Under the pieces are notes generated by a model. It searched no databases, was not told where the DNA came from, and saw only the letters and a program-made list of their open reading frames with translations. Both the position numbers and the translations under genes were made by a program. This document shows, in pieces, positions 9,134 to 19,461 of a stretch of 64,000 nucleotides of DNA. The stretch spans positions 1 to 64,000 of the forward strand of contig NZ_LGAK01000017.1 of NCBI RefSeq assembly GCF_001292705.1. Reading direction: 5' to 3'. Each line of letters opens with the position of its first letter. Positions within the stretch are counted from its first letter, which is position 1. Source of the DNA: Marinagarivorans algicola. GTDB taxonomy: Bacteria; Pseudomonadota; Gammaproteobacteria; Pseudomonadales; Cellvibrionaceae.

Positions 9134-9749
9134 TAAAATTATTATTTATGACTAATGGCTATGGTATAAATATATTTTATTTTCATGTTAAGTTATATTT
9201 TTTATGCCTTTTTATTCCGTGCTTTAATTTTTTTTCCTGATGTCTGCGGCTTTTTATTGCCTGTTAATGGTATAAGGAAAGCCCGCGCTCTTAATTTTTA
9301 TATTGTTACATTCTGCTTGTTAAAACCCGCGCACCTTCAGCCTTGCAACCTGCTTTCATCGCTTTGGTGATTCTATGCATGCTTTAAAAAGACTATACGA
9401 CACGCTTAAATAATGAACCGTTCATATTCTCAGAAGTGTGAGTACGCCATGCATAAATGTTATTCAAATAGAGTATGCATTGCATTTGTGACTAAAAGGT
9501 CACATTTTTTGAGTGGCACAGATTAAATTTACTTAACGTTTTTGTTTTTTTACTAGACTACCTTTGGACCTGTTAAGCGCTTAAGTGATAGAGTATGCCA
9601 CTTAAGAGTTGTATAACATCTATGGCTCTTCGCACTTTCACTTTTTCCTTTAAGATTTTTAAGGGTTCTATCGTTGTGGTGCCGCACTGGGGTGTTATCG
9701 CCTCGCTAATAATAACGAGATCAATTGATCACTTTTATGGTAAAAAACC
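9134..9749. other. Intergenic region upstream of the GH6 cellulase
   Basis: About 600 AT-rich bases. Short frames at 9185-9370 and 9595-9783 lack ribosome sites and recognisable content. A palindromic TTAAGCGCTTAA (9573-9584) with a CpG centre is a candidate operator for the cellulase gene. Confidence 0.5.
9573..9584. promoter_or_regulatory. Candidate LacI-type operator
   Basis: TTAAGCGCTTAA is a perfect 12-bp palindrome centred on CG, the half-site geometry typical of LacI/GalR family operators. It lies 166 bases before the cellulase start. Regulation of cellulases by LacI-type repressors is known in other bacteria (for example CebR in actinomycetes). The assignment here is inference from symmetry and position only. 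Confidence 0.3.
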
Positions 9750-11705
9750 ATGCTTAATAAAAAACTGCAATATTGGGGGGTAAGTGTTTCTAAAGCCTTA
9801 CTCTTAATGGGTTCGACAGCTGTTATGTCTGCTTGTGTGGGGAAAACCACATCATCACAAAGCATGTCGCAATCCTCGGTGTCTAGTCTATCAACTAGTA
9901 CAACCACTAGTACTTCCTTGTCGGCCTCGTCAATGGGTACGGTATCGAGTATTGCTTCTGAGGCATCCAGTATGCTTGGGTCTTCTAGTCTGCCAGAAGC
10001 GTCGAGTAGTACGGGGTTTGACCCGGGCGCGATAGATGTGATTTCTGATGACAATTACGACGGTAATATTCCATTAGACCAAAAAGTGGTTGGGCAGGCT
10101 GGCGCCGCCCTACAAACTGCTGGTAATCCTTTTGAAGATGCTTATTTTTATTTAAGCCCTGATGTGAAAACCATGATGGATTCATCATTGGACATTATCA
10201 AAGCGCAAGGCGATGATAATTTAGTGAATAAAATTAAATATGTCCAACGCCAGCCGAGCGCCGTATGGATGGATTCGATTGCCACTATTGGCGGTGATGT
10301 TGCAGCTGGTCGCCGCTCACTAGAGCAGCACTTAGACGCAGCAGTTGAGCAGCAGCGTTATTACGCCGCGCAAAACGCGGGCCAAGCGGCCCCCATGACG
10401 GTTGTGGTGATTATCTACAACTTACCTGATCGCGACTGCGCGGCTTTTGCCTCTAATGGCCAATTAATTGAAGTAGGTAAGCCCGCTGATGGCGCGGCAC
10501 AAAATGGCGATGGTTATGAGCGCTACCGCGATGACTATATTGGTGAAATAGCTGCCATATTTAGTAAAAAGCCTGAATATGCCAATTTGCGCATTGTGGC
10601 AATGCTAGAGCCCGATTCGTTCCCGAATATGATTACCAATACCAATGAGGGGGCTAATGGCGAGCCCGCCAATGGCACACTCAACCCTACACCTGCCTCA
10701 TTACCTAATGGTGGTTACTGTGATCGTATTTTGAGCCACACAGGCTCGGGCGCTGCCGTGGCGGGTGAAGGTACTGGCGATACTCCTCATTTAGGCCTCT
10801 ATGCCGCCAGTTTACGTTTAGCGATCGCTGAGTTTGCAAAAATTCCAAATGTTTATACCTATCTTGATATTGGTCATGCGGGCTGGTTGGGCTGGGACAG
10901 TGATACCGATAATGTGAGTAACATGAAGCGCGGCGTAAAATACTTTAAGCAATTGGTTGATGGTGCCGATGGTGCTTTGGATGGTTTAGGTTTAGATATG
11001 ATTCGTGGTTTTGCCTCGAACACATCGGGCTATACACCTGTAGAAGAGCCATTAATTTCTAATGCTGTAGCTGATCGTGCTGCTTTGCAAGGGTTTTATC
11101 AGTGGAACCCGGCTGTTGATGAAGTGAGCTATATTGATATGCTACAAAAATATTTCACGACCTCTGATCCGGCTTTTGGTACGGCTTCATTTGATGCTAA
11201 TAAGTTTGGTTTTATTATTGATACTGCACGCAACGGCTGGGGTAGCGATAATCGTCCAGAGTTAGGTTCGGGTACCAAAGGAACTGATGCTAATAAGCGC
11301 ATTGATGTACGTGCTCATCGTGGTCACTGGTGTAACGTGAATAATGCCGGTGTGGGTGAAGTGCCCAAAGCTAACCCCGATGTGAGCCGCCCCTACTTGG
11401 ATGCCTTCTTTTGGATGAAGCCGCCGGGTGAGTCAGATGGCATATCTTTCGATCATACTAAGCTGTCGGCTAGCGAAGTGGCAGCATTAGATGCCATTGA
11501 CCGCAAAGTATATGAGTCGGCCACCGATGGCGTGTATGCTGGTAAATCACTCGATACTATGTGTATTCCCGGTCAGGCACGTGAAGGGGTTACTGTGGAT
11601 GTTGTACCCAATATGGCACCACATGCTGGTGCGTGGTTTCATAAGCAGTTTATTATGCTAATCAACAATGCTCACCCACCCTTAGGGCAAAGTGATTACG
11701 ATTAA
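9750..11705 (+). CDS. GH6 family cellulase/cellobiohydrolase lipoprotein
   Basis: Inverting beta-1,4-glucanase of glycoside hydrolase family 6, acting on cellulose outside the cell. Residues 1-29 are a lipoprotein signal with lipobox Cys29 (VMSAC), and residues about 34-87 are a Ser/Thr-rich linker. The catalytic domain starts near residue 120. The GH6 signatures are clear: YNLPDRDC at 223-230 and LEPDS at 286-290, with Asp289 as the presumed general acid. ARNGWGSDNRPE and WFHKQF near the C-terminus are also typical. There is no carbohydrate-binding module, so surface anchoring may replace substrate binding. The linker style is characteristic of Cellvibrionaceae. It is transcribed towards the DUF1552/DUF1592 pair with a shared terminator between. 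Confidence 0.94.
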   Translation: MLNKKLQYWGVSVSKALLLMGSTAVMSACVGKTTSSQSMSQSSVSSLSTSTTTSTSLSASSMGTVSSIASEASSMLGSSSLPEASSSTGFDPGAIDVISDDNYDGNIPLDQKVVGQAGAALQTAGNPFEDAYFYLSPDVKTMMDSSLDIIKAQGDDNLVNKIKYVQRQPSAVWMDSIATIGGDVAAGRRSLEQHLDAAVEQQRYYAAQNAGQAAPMTVVVIIYNLPDRDCAAFASNGQLIEVGKPADGAAQNGDGYERYRDDYIGEIAAIFSKKPEYANLRIVAMLEPDSFPNMITNTNEGANGEPANGTLNPTPASLPNGGYCDRILSHTGSGAAVAGEGTGDTPHLGLYAASLRLAIAEFAKIPNVYTYLDIGHAGWLGWDSDTDNVSNMKRGVKYFKQLVDGADGALDGLGLDMIRGFASNTSGYTPVEEPLISNAVADRAALQGFYQWNPAVDEVSYIDMLQKYFTTSDPAFGTASFDANKFGFIIDTARNGWGSDNRPELGSGTKGTDANKRIDVRAHRGHWCNVNNAGVGEVPKANPDVSRPYLDAFFWMKPPGESDGISFDHTKLSASEVAALDAIDRKVYESATDGVYAGKSLDTMCIPGQAREGVTVDVVPNMAPHAGAWFHKQFIMLINNAHPPLGQSDYD

Positions 11706-11717
11706 GCTATCGCATTA

Positions 11718-11759
11718 ACAAACACCCGTACTAGCGTAATTATTAGTGCGGGTGTTTGT
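11718..11759 (+). terminator. Long stem-loop after the cellulase gene
   Basis: ACAAACACCCGTACTA (11718-11733) pairs with TAGTGCGGGTGTTTGT (11744-11759) with one or two mismatches. There is no T-run, so it may be an mRNA-stabilising hairpin and not a terminator. Confidence 0.55.
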
Positions 11760-11774
11760 GAGGTGAGATATGCT

Positions 11775-11804
11775 AATCAATAATCAATAATCAATAATCA
11801 ATAA
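11775..11804. repeat. Short tandem repeat (TCAATAA)
   Basis: About four head-to-tail copies of the 7-base unit TCAATAA lie between the two hairpins that follow the cellulase gene. It probably arose by slippage; no function is suggested. Confidence 0.85.
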
Positions 11805-11838
11805 CCAAAAAGGGCCGTTAATTAACGGCCCTTTTTGG
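11805..11838. terminator. Bidirectional terminator between convergent genes
   Basis: A perfect palindrome with 17-base arms and no loop: CCAAAAAGGGCCGTTAA followed directly by its complement. A-run and T-run on the two sides make it work in both directions, serving the cellulase gene and the DUF1552 gene. Confidence 0.9.
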
Positions 11839-11881
11839 TATTACCTCTTAGTTATGCTATCGAGACTTAAACCCTTGGTAT

Positions 11882-13312
11882 TTAAGCCAGTAAGGCGTCT
11901 ATAGTGCCAGTATTTGAGGATTTAGAGCCAAAAGAGGTATGCGGTAAATTGCTGGCTTTTAATATGGTGGTGTAAAGGTCGTTGAGCGAGCGCCCATCAA
12001 ATTTACAATTCAGACCGCCTTGCTTAAAGCCTGTGTTTTTACCCGCTAATACAGTGACAGGGTAATTGTCCATGCCGTGGTCGGCACCGCGCGAGACTTC
12101 TGAGATCCACAAGAACACGGTATTATCCAGCATCGAAGAGCCGTCGCTATCGGGTGTATCAGCTAAGCGTTGGCACAGTTGCGCATATTTTTTAGCATAA
12201 TAATTTCTTAATACACACATATAAATGGCTGCCGCATCGCTGCCCTGATGCGAAATACCGTGCGACTCACTGCGTCCCATACCCGCACTACTACCGTATT
12301 TTTGTAAATCGTCCGCTAGCCAAGGGTAGGTTATTTTAGGTTGCACACCACCAAAGTCCATGGTCAAAACACGTGAAAAGTTACAGTTCAGTGCTTGGAA
12401 GGCCATATTTAAAGTAGCGTCAACATCGCGATCAAGTTGCTTATCGAGCTCCACCTGTATTTGATCAGGAGTTAAGTGGAGTCTATCAAAGTCGAGCTTC
12501 GGTGCGCCGGGGTTTTCGCAGCTGGCGCTAGGCATAAAGTTAGCCTGGCTATTAAATTGGCCGGCCAATTGCTCAATACTACTTTGGTAAAAGTTCAGTG
12601 ACTCCTTAGCGCTCATACCCGGTAGATTTTGTTTGAGTTGGGTAATGTTTTTACCGACGCTCTCTAATACAGCAATTTTGGCTTCTAAGCTAAATTTATC
12701 TTTGGGGCCGCCGTCGTCGACAGGTGAGGCAAACAACCGCTGGTAGATTTTTTGCGGGCCAACCAATCTCGGGACCTGTACACCGTTATTGTCATAGCAA
12801 AAGCTCATGCCGCCTTCACCGCCTAGGCCACCGGTATTAAAATTGAGATGGCGATAGGGCGTGCCGGCTTGGCTGGCAATCAGATTGGCGATATGCACAT
12901 CCAGTGATGGGCCTGTTGTAGTGACCAATGTACCGGTATTGCCTGAGCGAATATTGCCACCGGTTAAGACATGAGCTGCTCCGCCAGCGTGTGAGCCTGT
13001 GCCTTGGCTAATGGCCGAGGCGTTATTAAGACCTTGCATCACAATCATGTTGTCACGGAAGTTCATGAAGGGGTCAATGGCTGTTCGAAAGTCTGATGCT
13101 TGTAGTGCTTGCACTTCGTCGGTGGGGGTTTTTACTAAGTGCTCATCACGCGCCGCATCCATAATGCCTAGGGCGTTCATAACAGTAATGAAGCGTACCG
13201 GAGCTTTACCGGTTGCTGCATGCGCACTTTTTTGTAAGCCCATTAAGCCTGCCGTAGAGGTGGCCATTAAGGCAGAAGATTGTTTAATAAAACAGCGTCT
13301 ATTTCTATTCAC
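11882..13312 (-). CDS. DUF1552 family Tat-exported protein
   Basis: Member of the DUF1552 family (476 aa), which is usually encoded beside DUF1592-type proteins; the biochemical function is unknown. Residues 1-32 are a twin-arginine-like signal (NRNRRCFIKQSSALMA, then an Ala/Gly-rich stretch to SAHA), suggesting export of a folded, perhaps cofactor-containing protein. The body has typical family features such as ITVMNALGI, SHAGGAAHVLTGG and the C-terminal block VFLWISEVSRGADHGMDNYPV. It is the second gene of an operon, eleven bases downstream of the DUF1592 gene. Position next to a cellulase suggests but does not prove a role in polysaccharide use. Confidence 0.88.
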   Translation of the reverse strand: MNRNRRCFIKQSSALMATSTAGLMGLQKSAHAATGKAPVRFITVMNALGIMDAARDEHLVKTPTDEVQALQASDFRTAIDPFMNFRDNMIVMQGLNNASAISQGTGSHAGGAAHVLTGGNIRSGNTGTLVTTTGPSLDVHIANLIASQAGTPYRHLNFNTGGLGGEGGMSFCYDNNGVQVPRLVGPQKIYQRLFASPVDDGGPKDKFSLEAKIAVLESVGKNITQLKQNLPGMSAKESLNFYQSSIEQLAGQFNSQANFMPSASCENPGAPKLDFDRLHLTPDQIQVELDKQLDRDVDATLNMAFQALNCNFSRVLTMDFGGVQPKITYPWLADDLQKYGSSAGMGRSESHGISHQGSDAAAIYMCVLRNYYAKKYAQLCQRLADTPDSDGSSMLDNTVFLWISEVSRGADHGMDNYPVTVLAGKNTGFKQGGLNCKFDGRSLNDLYTTILKASNLPHTSFGSKSSNTGTIDALLA

Positions 13313-13323
13313 AGCATGTACTC

Positions 13324-15447
13324 CTATTGATGGACCAAGGTGATAAAGTCATCAGACTTGACTAAAGCTTCTAATAAATCGAACAAGCCATTAGAGCCTG
13401 AGCGCCATTGATCAACAATGGTATCCATTTTGGGTTTGTCGGTTTTATGTTCATAGCGGCCATATACATGCCTAAACATAAGATTGGCCATGCAGGTTTG
13501 TGCTTGTTTGCTTTCACTGACTTTTTTGGCAAAATCTTCAAGTCCGTTCACTTCGCCCGATAGGTCACCAATGGTCACAAGTGATGCACTATCATCAATA
13601 TTGCTTCTGTTATCGTATACCGCGTATCGATCCATACGGAGGAATGGGAATCCATAGTTATCAATAGTATCGTGACAGCCAACACAGCCTGGGCCCGCAT
13701 GTGCAGCTTGAAGCCATTCTTTAACGGTTTGGCCTGGCGGGCGATCGTCTGGGTTAGGCGCGGCTACGGCAGGTGGCGGGGGAAGCTCGCCACACAGTAA
13801 GTGCTGCGCGACAAACACACCACGAGTAATTGGCGATGGGGTATCAGTGGTATGACTACCAATAAAGGCCTGTAAGCCAAAAATACCTAAAGGTGCTGTA
13901 ATCGTTTTACCCCGTACGGCTCGCGTTCTTACTGAGCCAGAATAAAAGCTCTCAAAGGGTTCATTGTTTGCTAGCCAGTTTTTCAAAAATGCATCTAATG
14001 CAGCCATGGCATTATCTTTGTACGTTTGCTGGTGTACATAGCTTTTTGCGGTATCTGGAGCAAGGGCTTTTAAGAGCTGTTTTTGGTTACCGCTAAGGTC
14101 AATACCTAACCAGCGCGTTAGTATGGCTTGAATATTATCTTTACCGCCATCTTTATTAATTAAGCGGTTAAAGTGTTCGGCTCGCACCGAAGCGGAATAT
14201 AAGCTGTTGTTCGCTGCTGCCTCTAATAATGGCTGGTCCGGTGGTGAATTACTGAGTAGGTAAGCTAAGCGGTTAGCCACTTCGATCTGGCGTAATTTTA
14301 AACCGCCATTGAAATCCGTTTGTCCGCGCTCAATGAGGTGGATATATTCAGGGGAAACCAAAGCGGCAATTAAAAAACCCCTTAAGGCTAACTTGCGTTT
14401 TTCATTTTTGTTTTCGTCGGGATAAAGGCCTTTAACGTCGTCTTCAACCTTTTTAAACTCAGCTAATTCTGCCGCACTAACGGGTCTTCTTAAAACGCTT
14501 TCTAAAAATGTTTTTCTAAAGTTGCTTGCACATGTGGCTTCATCAAGATTGTTAGCGCAGCCTAAAGCACTTTTATAGGCTGCATCTGAATTTAAATCTT
14601 CTACAAACATTTTAGCCAGTGTATCGGCATTTTCAAAATACCCACTAGCCAGTTGCGCATTAACTTTTTGTGTATCAGCAATATTAATTAAGCCTTCGAG
14701 TTCGGTTTCGCCGGGCAATTTACTTTCGGCATCTACTTTAGGTGCGCCGGGCAAGCCATCACTGCCAATAGGCGTATCGAGTAGAGGGCCAAAGTTAAGC
14801 AGTTTTTTGGTGGAATTGATATATTGCTCGTGGGTTAATCGGCGTAAAGGCGAAAGCGGCGTTTCATTACTTTTCACACTTTCGTAGCCTGATAAAATAT
14901 ATTTGGCTATTTCTTGTGAGCAATCATTCGCGCAGCCTGCTGGGTTACCTTTAGGCATATCCGTTAAAATATAAGCTGCTAGTGTTGCTTGTGTGCTGCA
15001 ATCGAGGCCGGCGCAACGCGTGAGGTCAATCAAAGACTTTGAGTCAGTACTGGCTTCGCCTGCTGCAATGGCTTGGCGGTAGGCGTCTTCGCCGTCGTAG
15101 TGGCAAAACGAGCACTGCTCAGAATAGAGGCGCTCACCTTTAATTAGTGCACTGCTATCCTCTTCATCATCTGTATCAGTTGCATCATCAGAATGGCTAC
15201 TTGCACTCGAAGAAGGTATTGAATTTACGCTGCTTTGACTAATGATACTTGAGCTACTGACAGGTATTAGGCTCGAACGACTAGAAGAAACACCGACAGA
15301 GGAGCGGCTGGAGCGAGTGATACTTGAGCTGCCATCAGCGCTACTTGAGGTCTCTGGCGTTGGGTCTGGGGTGGCTACACACCCCGCGAGAGTGATACCG
15401 GCGGTGAATATAGCCGTGCGGAAGAGCATATCGTTAAGTATTCGCAT
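13324..15447 (-). CDS. DUF1592/DUF1588/DUF1585 haem-motif lipoprotein
   Basis: Large multidomain exported protein (707 aa) of the DUF1587-1592-1588-1585 architecture. Residues 1-23 form a lipoprotein signal (Cys23 in LAGC), and residues 34-100 are Ser-rich then acidic linker. CSFCH at 112-116 is a c-type haem motif in a cytochrome-like N-terminal segment. The DUF1592 core follows (RRPVSAAELAEF... SPEYIHLIERG). CVGCH at 588-592 lies in GCHDTIDNYGFPFLRMD, the DUF1588 signature. The C-terminal 80 residues match DUF1585 (RHVYGRYEHKTDKP). The start at 15447 has GGGA upstream; an in-frame ATG at 15477 would precede the signal peptide. The two haem motifs suggest an electron-transfer or oxidoreductase role at the cell surface together with the DUF1552 partner. 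No reaction is known. Confidence 0.86.
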   Translation of the reverse strand: MRILNDMLFRTAIFTAGITLAGCVATPDPTPETSSSADGSSSITRSSRSSVGVSSSRSSLIPVSSSSIISQSSVNSIPSSSASSHSDDATDTDDEEDSSALIKGERLYSEQCSFCHYDGEDAYRQAIAAGEASTDSKSLIDLTRCAGLDCSTQATLAAYILTDMPKGNPAGCANDCSQEIAKYILSGYESVKSNETPLSPLRRLTHEQYINSTKKLLNFGPLLDTPIGSDGLPGAPKVDAESKLPGETELEGLINIADTQKVNAQLASGYFENADTLAKMFVEDLNSDAAYKSALGCANNLDEATCASNFRKTFLESVLRRPVSAAELAEFKKVEDDVKGLYPDENKNEKRKLALRGFLIAALVSPEYIHLIERGQTDFNGGLKLRQIEVANRLAYLLSNSPPDQPLLEAAANNSLYSASVRAEHFNRLINKDGGKDNIQAILTRWLGIDLSGNQKQLLKALAPDTAKSYVHQQTYKDNAMAALDAFLKNWLANNEPFESFYSGSVRTRAVRGKTITAPLGIFGLQAFIGSHTTDTPSPITRGVFVAQHLLCGELPPPPAVAAPNPDDRPPGQTVKEWLQAAHAGPGCVGCHDTIDNYGFPFLRMDRYAVYDNRSNIDDSASLVTIGDLSGEVNGLEDFAKKVSESKQAQTCMANLMFRHVYGRYEHKTDKPKMDTIVDQWRSGSNGLFDLLEALVKSDDFITLVHQ

Positions 15448-16183
15448 TATTTTTTCCCAAAAGCAGGATAAGCACAAATTGATGTGGGTGATTTACATTG
15501 AAATAAAAATAGGTCAGGGCTTTATAAATAATACTTACTCTTACATTTGTTTTATATGTGATTTTATTTTTTGAGTATTTTCTCTCAAATCACAATGATT
15601 TAAATATTAAATTTTTGATGTTAGGCTCATTTTTTAGGCTATATATAATATTAAAAAATAAAAATTCTGTTTTATATATGTGCATAAATAAAACACTTTT
15701 TAGTACTTTGCTTTGTTGCCAAAAAAAATGATGGGTAGCGCTATTTTTATGCCTATACAAATTATATTGGTGGCAGTGTCTTTGAGGGTGACTATCGAGT
15801 ATTTAGGTGCTGTGTTGACGCGCCTAAATTGCGGAGTAATTATTATCAAAAAAGTTATTGTCGTTTTGACATAATTATTGCTCTTGAAGTTTTAAGGTTA
15901 TTGCGGCATAAATAGAAAACCTTTTTTAGTGGTACTCATGCAAAAATAAGAAACATTTTTAGGTGTTATTTTTACCTAGTAATAAAATGTTTTAAAATGG
16001 GTATCTTATTAAAAAATCAAAAAACCTCTCAATGTAATGAAATTGAATACCGTAAAAAATCGGGTCATAAAGTCGTGAATGTTAATGAGTCAGGCGATTA
16101 TCAGAGATATATTTTTTAGTATCAGATAGGCATAAAAAAAGGCCGCTAATTAACGACCTTTTTTAGTGTGTGAGTGGCTACCA
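15448..16183. other. Long AT-rich intergenic region
   Basis: About 730 bases, strongly AT-rich, with no supported reading frame on either strand. It presumably carries the promoter of the DUF1592 operon (minus strand) near its left end. A terminator for the DUF1244 gene lies at 16134-16165. No other repeat or RNA structure was recognised. Confidence 0.5.
16134..16165 (-). terminator. Terminator of the DUF1244 gene
   Basis: AAAAAAAGGCCGCTAAT is followed by TAACGACCTTTTTT, a near-perfect palindrome with A and T runs. It lies just after the stop of the minus-strand DUF1244 gene. Confidence 0.75.
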
Positions 16184-16477
16184 TTATGACTTTTGGCGTT
16201 TGTTAAAGGCCTCGAGTTGCTCGGGGGTTGCGGGTTTTTGGTGTTTGTCTTTCCATTGACTGTAAGGCATTTTGTAAACCACTTCGCGGCTTGCTTCATA
16301 ATCAACGTCTAGGCCTTGCTCGGTGGCGGCTGCGCTATACCATTTGGCTAAGCAGTTACGGCAAAAGTTGGCAAGGTTCATAAGTTCAATGTTTTGCACG
16401 TCCTTATTGTCGTCTAGGTGTTGCAGTAAACGTTGAAAAGTCGCTGCTTCTATTTGTGTTTTTTGCTCGGGTGTCAT
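16184..16477 (-). CDS. DUF1244 domain protein
   Basis: 97-aa cytoplasmic protein of the conserved DUF1244 (SMc04008-like) family. The diagnostic block NLANFCRNCLAKWYSAAA lies at residues 35-52, with two cysteines in CRNC. The MPYSQWKDKHQKPAT segment at 74-88 is also typical. Function is unknown; structures of family members are small helical dimers. The ATG has GAGG eight bases upstream. It stands alone between a terminator and uvrA, which is transcribed in the same direction from farther right. Confidence 0.9.
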   Translation of the reverse strand: MTPEQKTQIEAATFQRLLQHLDDNKDVQNIELMNLANFCRNCLAKWYSAAATEQGLDVDYEASREVVYKMPYSQWKDKHQKPATPEQLEAFNKRQKS

Positions 16478-16578
16478 ATTCGCCTCGGTGTTAAGAGCCG
16501 CAGGGTTAAATGCGGCTGGCTGTTCATTAAGCGTGTGTAATGGAGCGATAATAAAGATACGCCCATTAAGCGCCTGTA

Positions 16579-19461
16579 TTATTTTGTTTTTGCTGCGGCT
16601 TTTGGTTTAGCTTTGGGTTTTTCTTTGGGGGTGAGCATGGGTTTTAAAAAGCGCCCGGTATGCGAGGCTTTTACTGTGCAGATATCTTCAGGTGTACCCG
16701 CAGCAATTATTTGGCCACCACCACTGCCGCCTTCTGGGCCTATATCAATCACCCAATCCGCTGTTTTAACCACATCTAAGTTATGCTCAATCACAACAAC
16801 GGTATTGCCGTGGTCGCGTAGGCGATGCAAGACATTTAAGAGCTGCTGTATATCATGGAAGTGCAAGCCGGTTGTGGGCTCATCTAAAATGTACAGTGTT
16901 TTACCGGTATCGCGTTTAGAGAGCTCTTTGGCGAGCTTGACCCGCTGAGCTTCACCGCCCGAAAGCGTTGTGGCCGACTGCCCTAGGCAAATGTAGCCTA
17001 AGCCTACATCCATTAAGGTTTGTACTTTTTTAGAGATAGAAGGAATGGCATCAAAAAATTCTACGGCGTCTTCTATTGTCATGCCGAGTACTTCGTGAAT
17101 ATTTTTACCTTTGTATTTAACGCTTAATGTTTCGCGATTATAGCGCTGGCCTTTACATTGGTCGCACTCTACATACACATCGGGTAAAAAGTGCATTTCG
17201 ACTTTTACCATGCCATCGCCTTGGCAGGCTTCACAGCGGCCACCCTTTACGTTAAAGCTAAAGCGTCCGGCTTTGTAGCCGCGTGCGCGGGCCTCTTGTG
17301 TGCCAGCAAATAACTCACGCACAGGGGTAAATATACCGGTGTAAGTGGCAGGGTTAGAACGCGGTGTGCGGCCAATAGGGCTTTGATCGATATCGACACA
17401 TTTATCAAAATAATCGAGCCCATGCACCGCTTTATGTGGGCGGGCGGTTAAGGTTGTTGCATTGTTAAGTGCGGTAGCCGCTAGCGGGTATAGCGTGCCG
17501 TTAATGAGAGTGGATTTCCCCGAGCCCGAAACACCGGTGATACAGGTCATTAGACCGACGGGAATGTTGGCGGTAATATCTTTAAGGTTATGGCCCGTGG
17601 CCCCTTCGAGTACTAAAAATTGATCGTCTTTTACGGGCGTACGTACGGTGGGTATGGCAATCGATTTCCTGCCTGACAAATACGCGCCGGTTAGCGATTT
17701 ACGACTGCGTTTAATTTGCTCTATGGTGCCTTTGGCAATAATTTCACCGCCATGTACACCAGCGCCAGGGCCCACATCAACCACATAGTCGGCTAGGCGA
17801 ATGGCATCTTCATCATGCTCGACCACAATCACGGTATTACCTAAGTCGCGTAGGTGGCTAAGGGTTTTTAAGAGCCTGTCGTTATCGCGTTGATGTAAGC
17901 CAATAGAGGGCTCATCTAAAATGTACATAACGCCTACCAGCCCCGCACCAATTTGGCTGGCTAAGCGAATGCGCTGCGCCTCACCGCCCGATAGCGTATC
18001 GGCACTGCGATTTAGGGTTAAATAATTTAAACCAACATCCACCAAAAATTGAAAGCGCTCACGCAATTCCTTAAGAATTTTATCGGCCACTTTGGCTTGC
18101 GCGCCTTTAAATTTTAACTGGCAAAAATACGCATGGGCCTCACCCACGGGTAAATCGGTGATGTGATCTATTTGACGATTGTCAATAAAAACGTTGCGCG
18201 CTTCTTTGCGTAAGCGGGCACCATCGCATTCGGGACAGGTTTGGGTCGATAAAAATTTACTCAGCTCTTCGCGCACTGAATTAGATTCGGTATCGCGTAA
18301 GCGGCGCTCTAAATTGGGTATAACTCCTTCAAAGGTATGGTTGCGCTTGTGAACATCGCCGCGCTCATTGACATAATTAAATTGGATAACTTCTTTACCC
18401 GAGCCATAAAGTACGGCCTTTTTTTGTTTGGCTGTGAGGTTCTGCCAAGGGGTTTCGACATCAAAGGCATAATGCTCCGCCAATGAGATTAACATGTGAA
18501 AATAATACAGATTGCGCTTGTCCCAACTTTTTACAGCGCCATCGGCCAGCGAGGCGCTTGCGTCAACAACAATACGTGATTCGGAAAAAAACTGTTTTAC
18601 ACCTAGGCCATCACAGGTGGGACAGGCGCCGGCGGGGTTGTTAAAAGAGAATAGCCGTGGTTCTAGTTCAACAATTGAGTAGTCACAGTGCGGGCAGGCA
18701 TGCTTAGCCGAAAATACCTGATCTTGCTCGGTGTCGCCTTGTTCGGCATCCATATAGGCAATAGTGGCAATGTTATCGGCAAGGCGTAGAGCTGTCTCGA
18801 AGCTCTCGGCAAGGCGCTGTTTTAGATCGTCACGTACTTTAAAGCGATCAACCACCACCTCAATGGTGTGCTTAATGCGCTTATCGAGCTTAGGGGCGTC
18901 ATCTAAATCTACCACTTGGCCATCAATACGCGCTCTTACAAAACCGTCACGTATCAGCCCTTGCACCACATGCACGTGCTCGCCTTTGCGTTCGCGTACT
19001 ACCGGCGCTAGTAACATTAGCTTGGTGCCCTCTGGCAGGGTGAGTACGGTATCGACCATTTGTGACACGGTTTGCGCGGCCAAAGGCACATCATGAATAG
19101 GGCAGCGTGGCTCACCAACCCGCGCAAAAAGCAGGCGTAAGTAGTCGTATATTTCGGTAATTGTTCCCACCGTTGAGCGCGGGTTGTGACTGGTTGATTT
19201 TTGCTCGATAGAAATAGCAGGGCTTAAGCCTTCAATATGGTCAACATCGGGCTTTTCCATCATCGATAAAAACTGGCGAGCATAGGTCGATAAGGACTCT
19301 ACATAGCGTCGCTGCCCCTCGGCATACAGGGTATCAAAGGCTAGCGATGACTTGCCCGAGCCAGATAAACCCGTAATCACAATGAGCTTGTCGCGCGGGA
19401 GTTCGATATCGATATTTTTAAGATTGTGGGTGCGAGCACCCTGAACAATGATTTTATCCAC
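16579..19461 (-). CDS. uvrA: Excinuclease ABC subunit A
   Basis: DNA-damage recognition ATPase of nucleotide excision repair, working with UvrB and UvrC. The 960-aa product has both ABC modules. The first Walker A is GLSGSGKSS near residue 31, and its signature [12 protein letters not shown] lies near 485. The second Walker A is [11 protein letters not shown] near 640, with [15 protein letters not shown] and [15 protein letters not shown] near 830-860. The zinc-finger cysteines are present in CPHCDYS...CPTC and CEACQGDG...CDQC. The C-terminus is a Lys-rich tail ([16 protein letters not shown]). Length and motifs are those of intact UvrA. No convincing LexA box was found upstream. Confidence 0.98.
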   Translation of the reverse strand: MDKIIVQGARTHNLKNIDIELPRDKLIVITGLSGSGKSSLAFDTLYAEGQRRYVESLSTYARQFLSMMEKPDVDHIEGLSPAISIEQKSTSHNPRSTVGTITEIYDYLRLLFARVGEPRCPIHDVPLAAQTVSQMVDTVLTLPEGTKLMLLAPVVRERKGEHVHVVQGLIRDGFVRARIDGQVVDLDDAPKLDKRIKHTIEVVVDRFKVRDDLKQRLAESFETALRLADNIATIAYMDAEQGDTEQDQVFSAKHACPHCDYSIVELEPRLFSFNNPAGACPTCDGLGVKQFFSESRIVVDASASLADGAVKSWDKRNLYYFHMLISLAEHYAFDVETPWQNLTAKQKKAVLYGSGKEVIQFNYVNERGDVHKRNHTFEGVIPNLERRLRDTESNSVREELSKFLSTQTCPECDGARLRKEARNVFIDNRQIDHITDLPVGEAHAYFCQLKFKGAQAKVADKILKELRERFQFLVDVGLNYLTLNRSADTLSGGEAQRIRLASQIGAGLVGVMYILDEPSIGLHQRDNDRLLKTLSHLRDLGNTVIVVEHDEDAIRLADYVVDVGPGAGVHGGEIIAKGTIEQIKRSRKSLTGAYLSGRKSIAIPTVRTPVKDDQFLVLEGATGHNLKDITANIPVGLMTCITGVSGSGKSTLINGTLYPLAATALNNATTLTARPHKAVHGLDYFDKCVDIDQSPIGRTPRSNPATYTGIFTPVRELFAGTQEARARGYKAGRFSFNVKGGRCEACQGDGMVKVEMHFLPDVYVECDQCKGQRYNRETLSVKYKGKNIHEVLGMTIEDAVEFFDAIPSISKKVQTLMDVGLGYICLGQSATTLSGGEAQRVKLAKELSKRDTGKTLYILDEPTTGLHFHDIQQLLNVLHRLRDHGNTVVVIEHNLDVVKTADWVIDIGPEGGSGGGQIIAAGTPEDICTVKASHTGRFLKPMLTPKEKPKAKPKAAAKTK

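Noticed and set aside
9185-9370. 61-codon hydrophobic frame upstream of the cellulase
   Set aside because: No ribosome site, no recognisable motif, and hydrophobicity is explained by the T-rich sequence.
11775-11804. Tandem TCAATAA repeats considered as a CRISPR or iteron array
   Set aside because: Units are 7 bases with no spacers and no replication or Cas genes nearby; simple slippage is enough.
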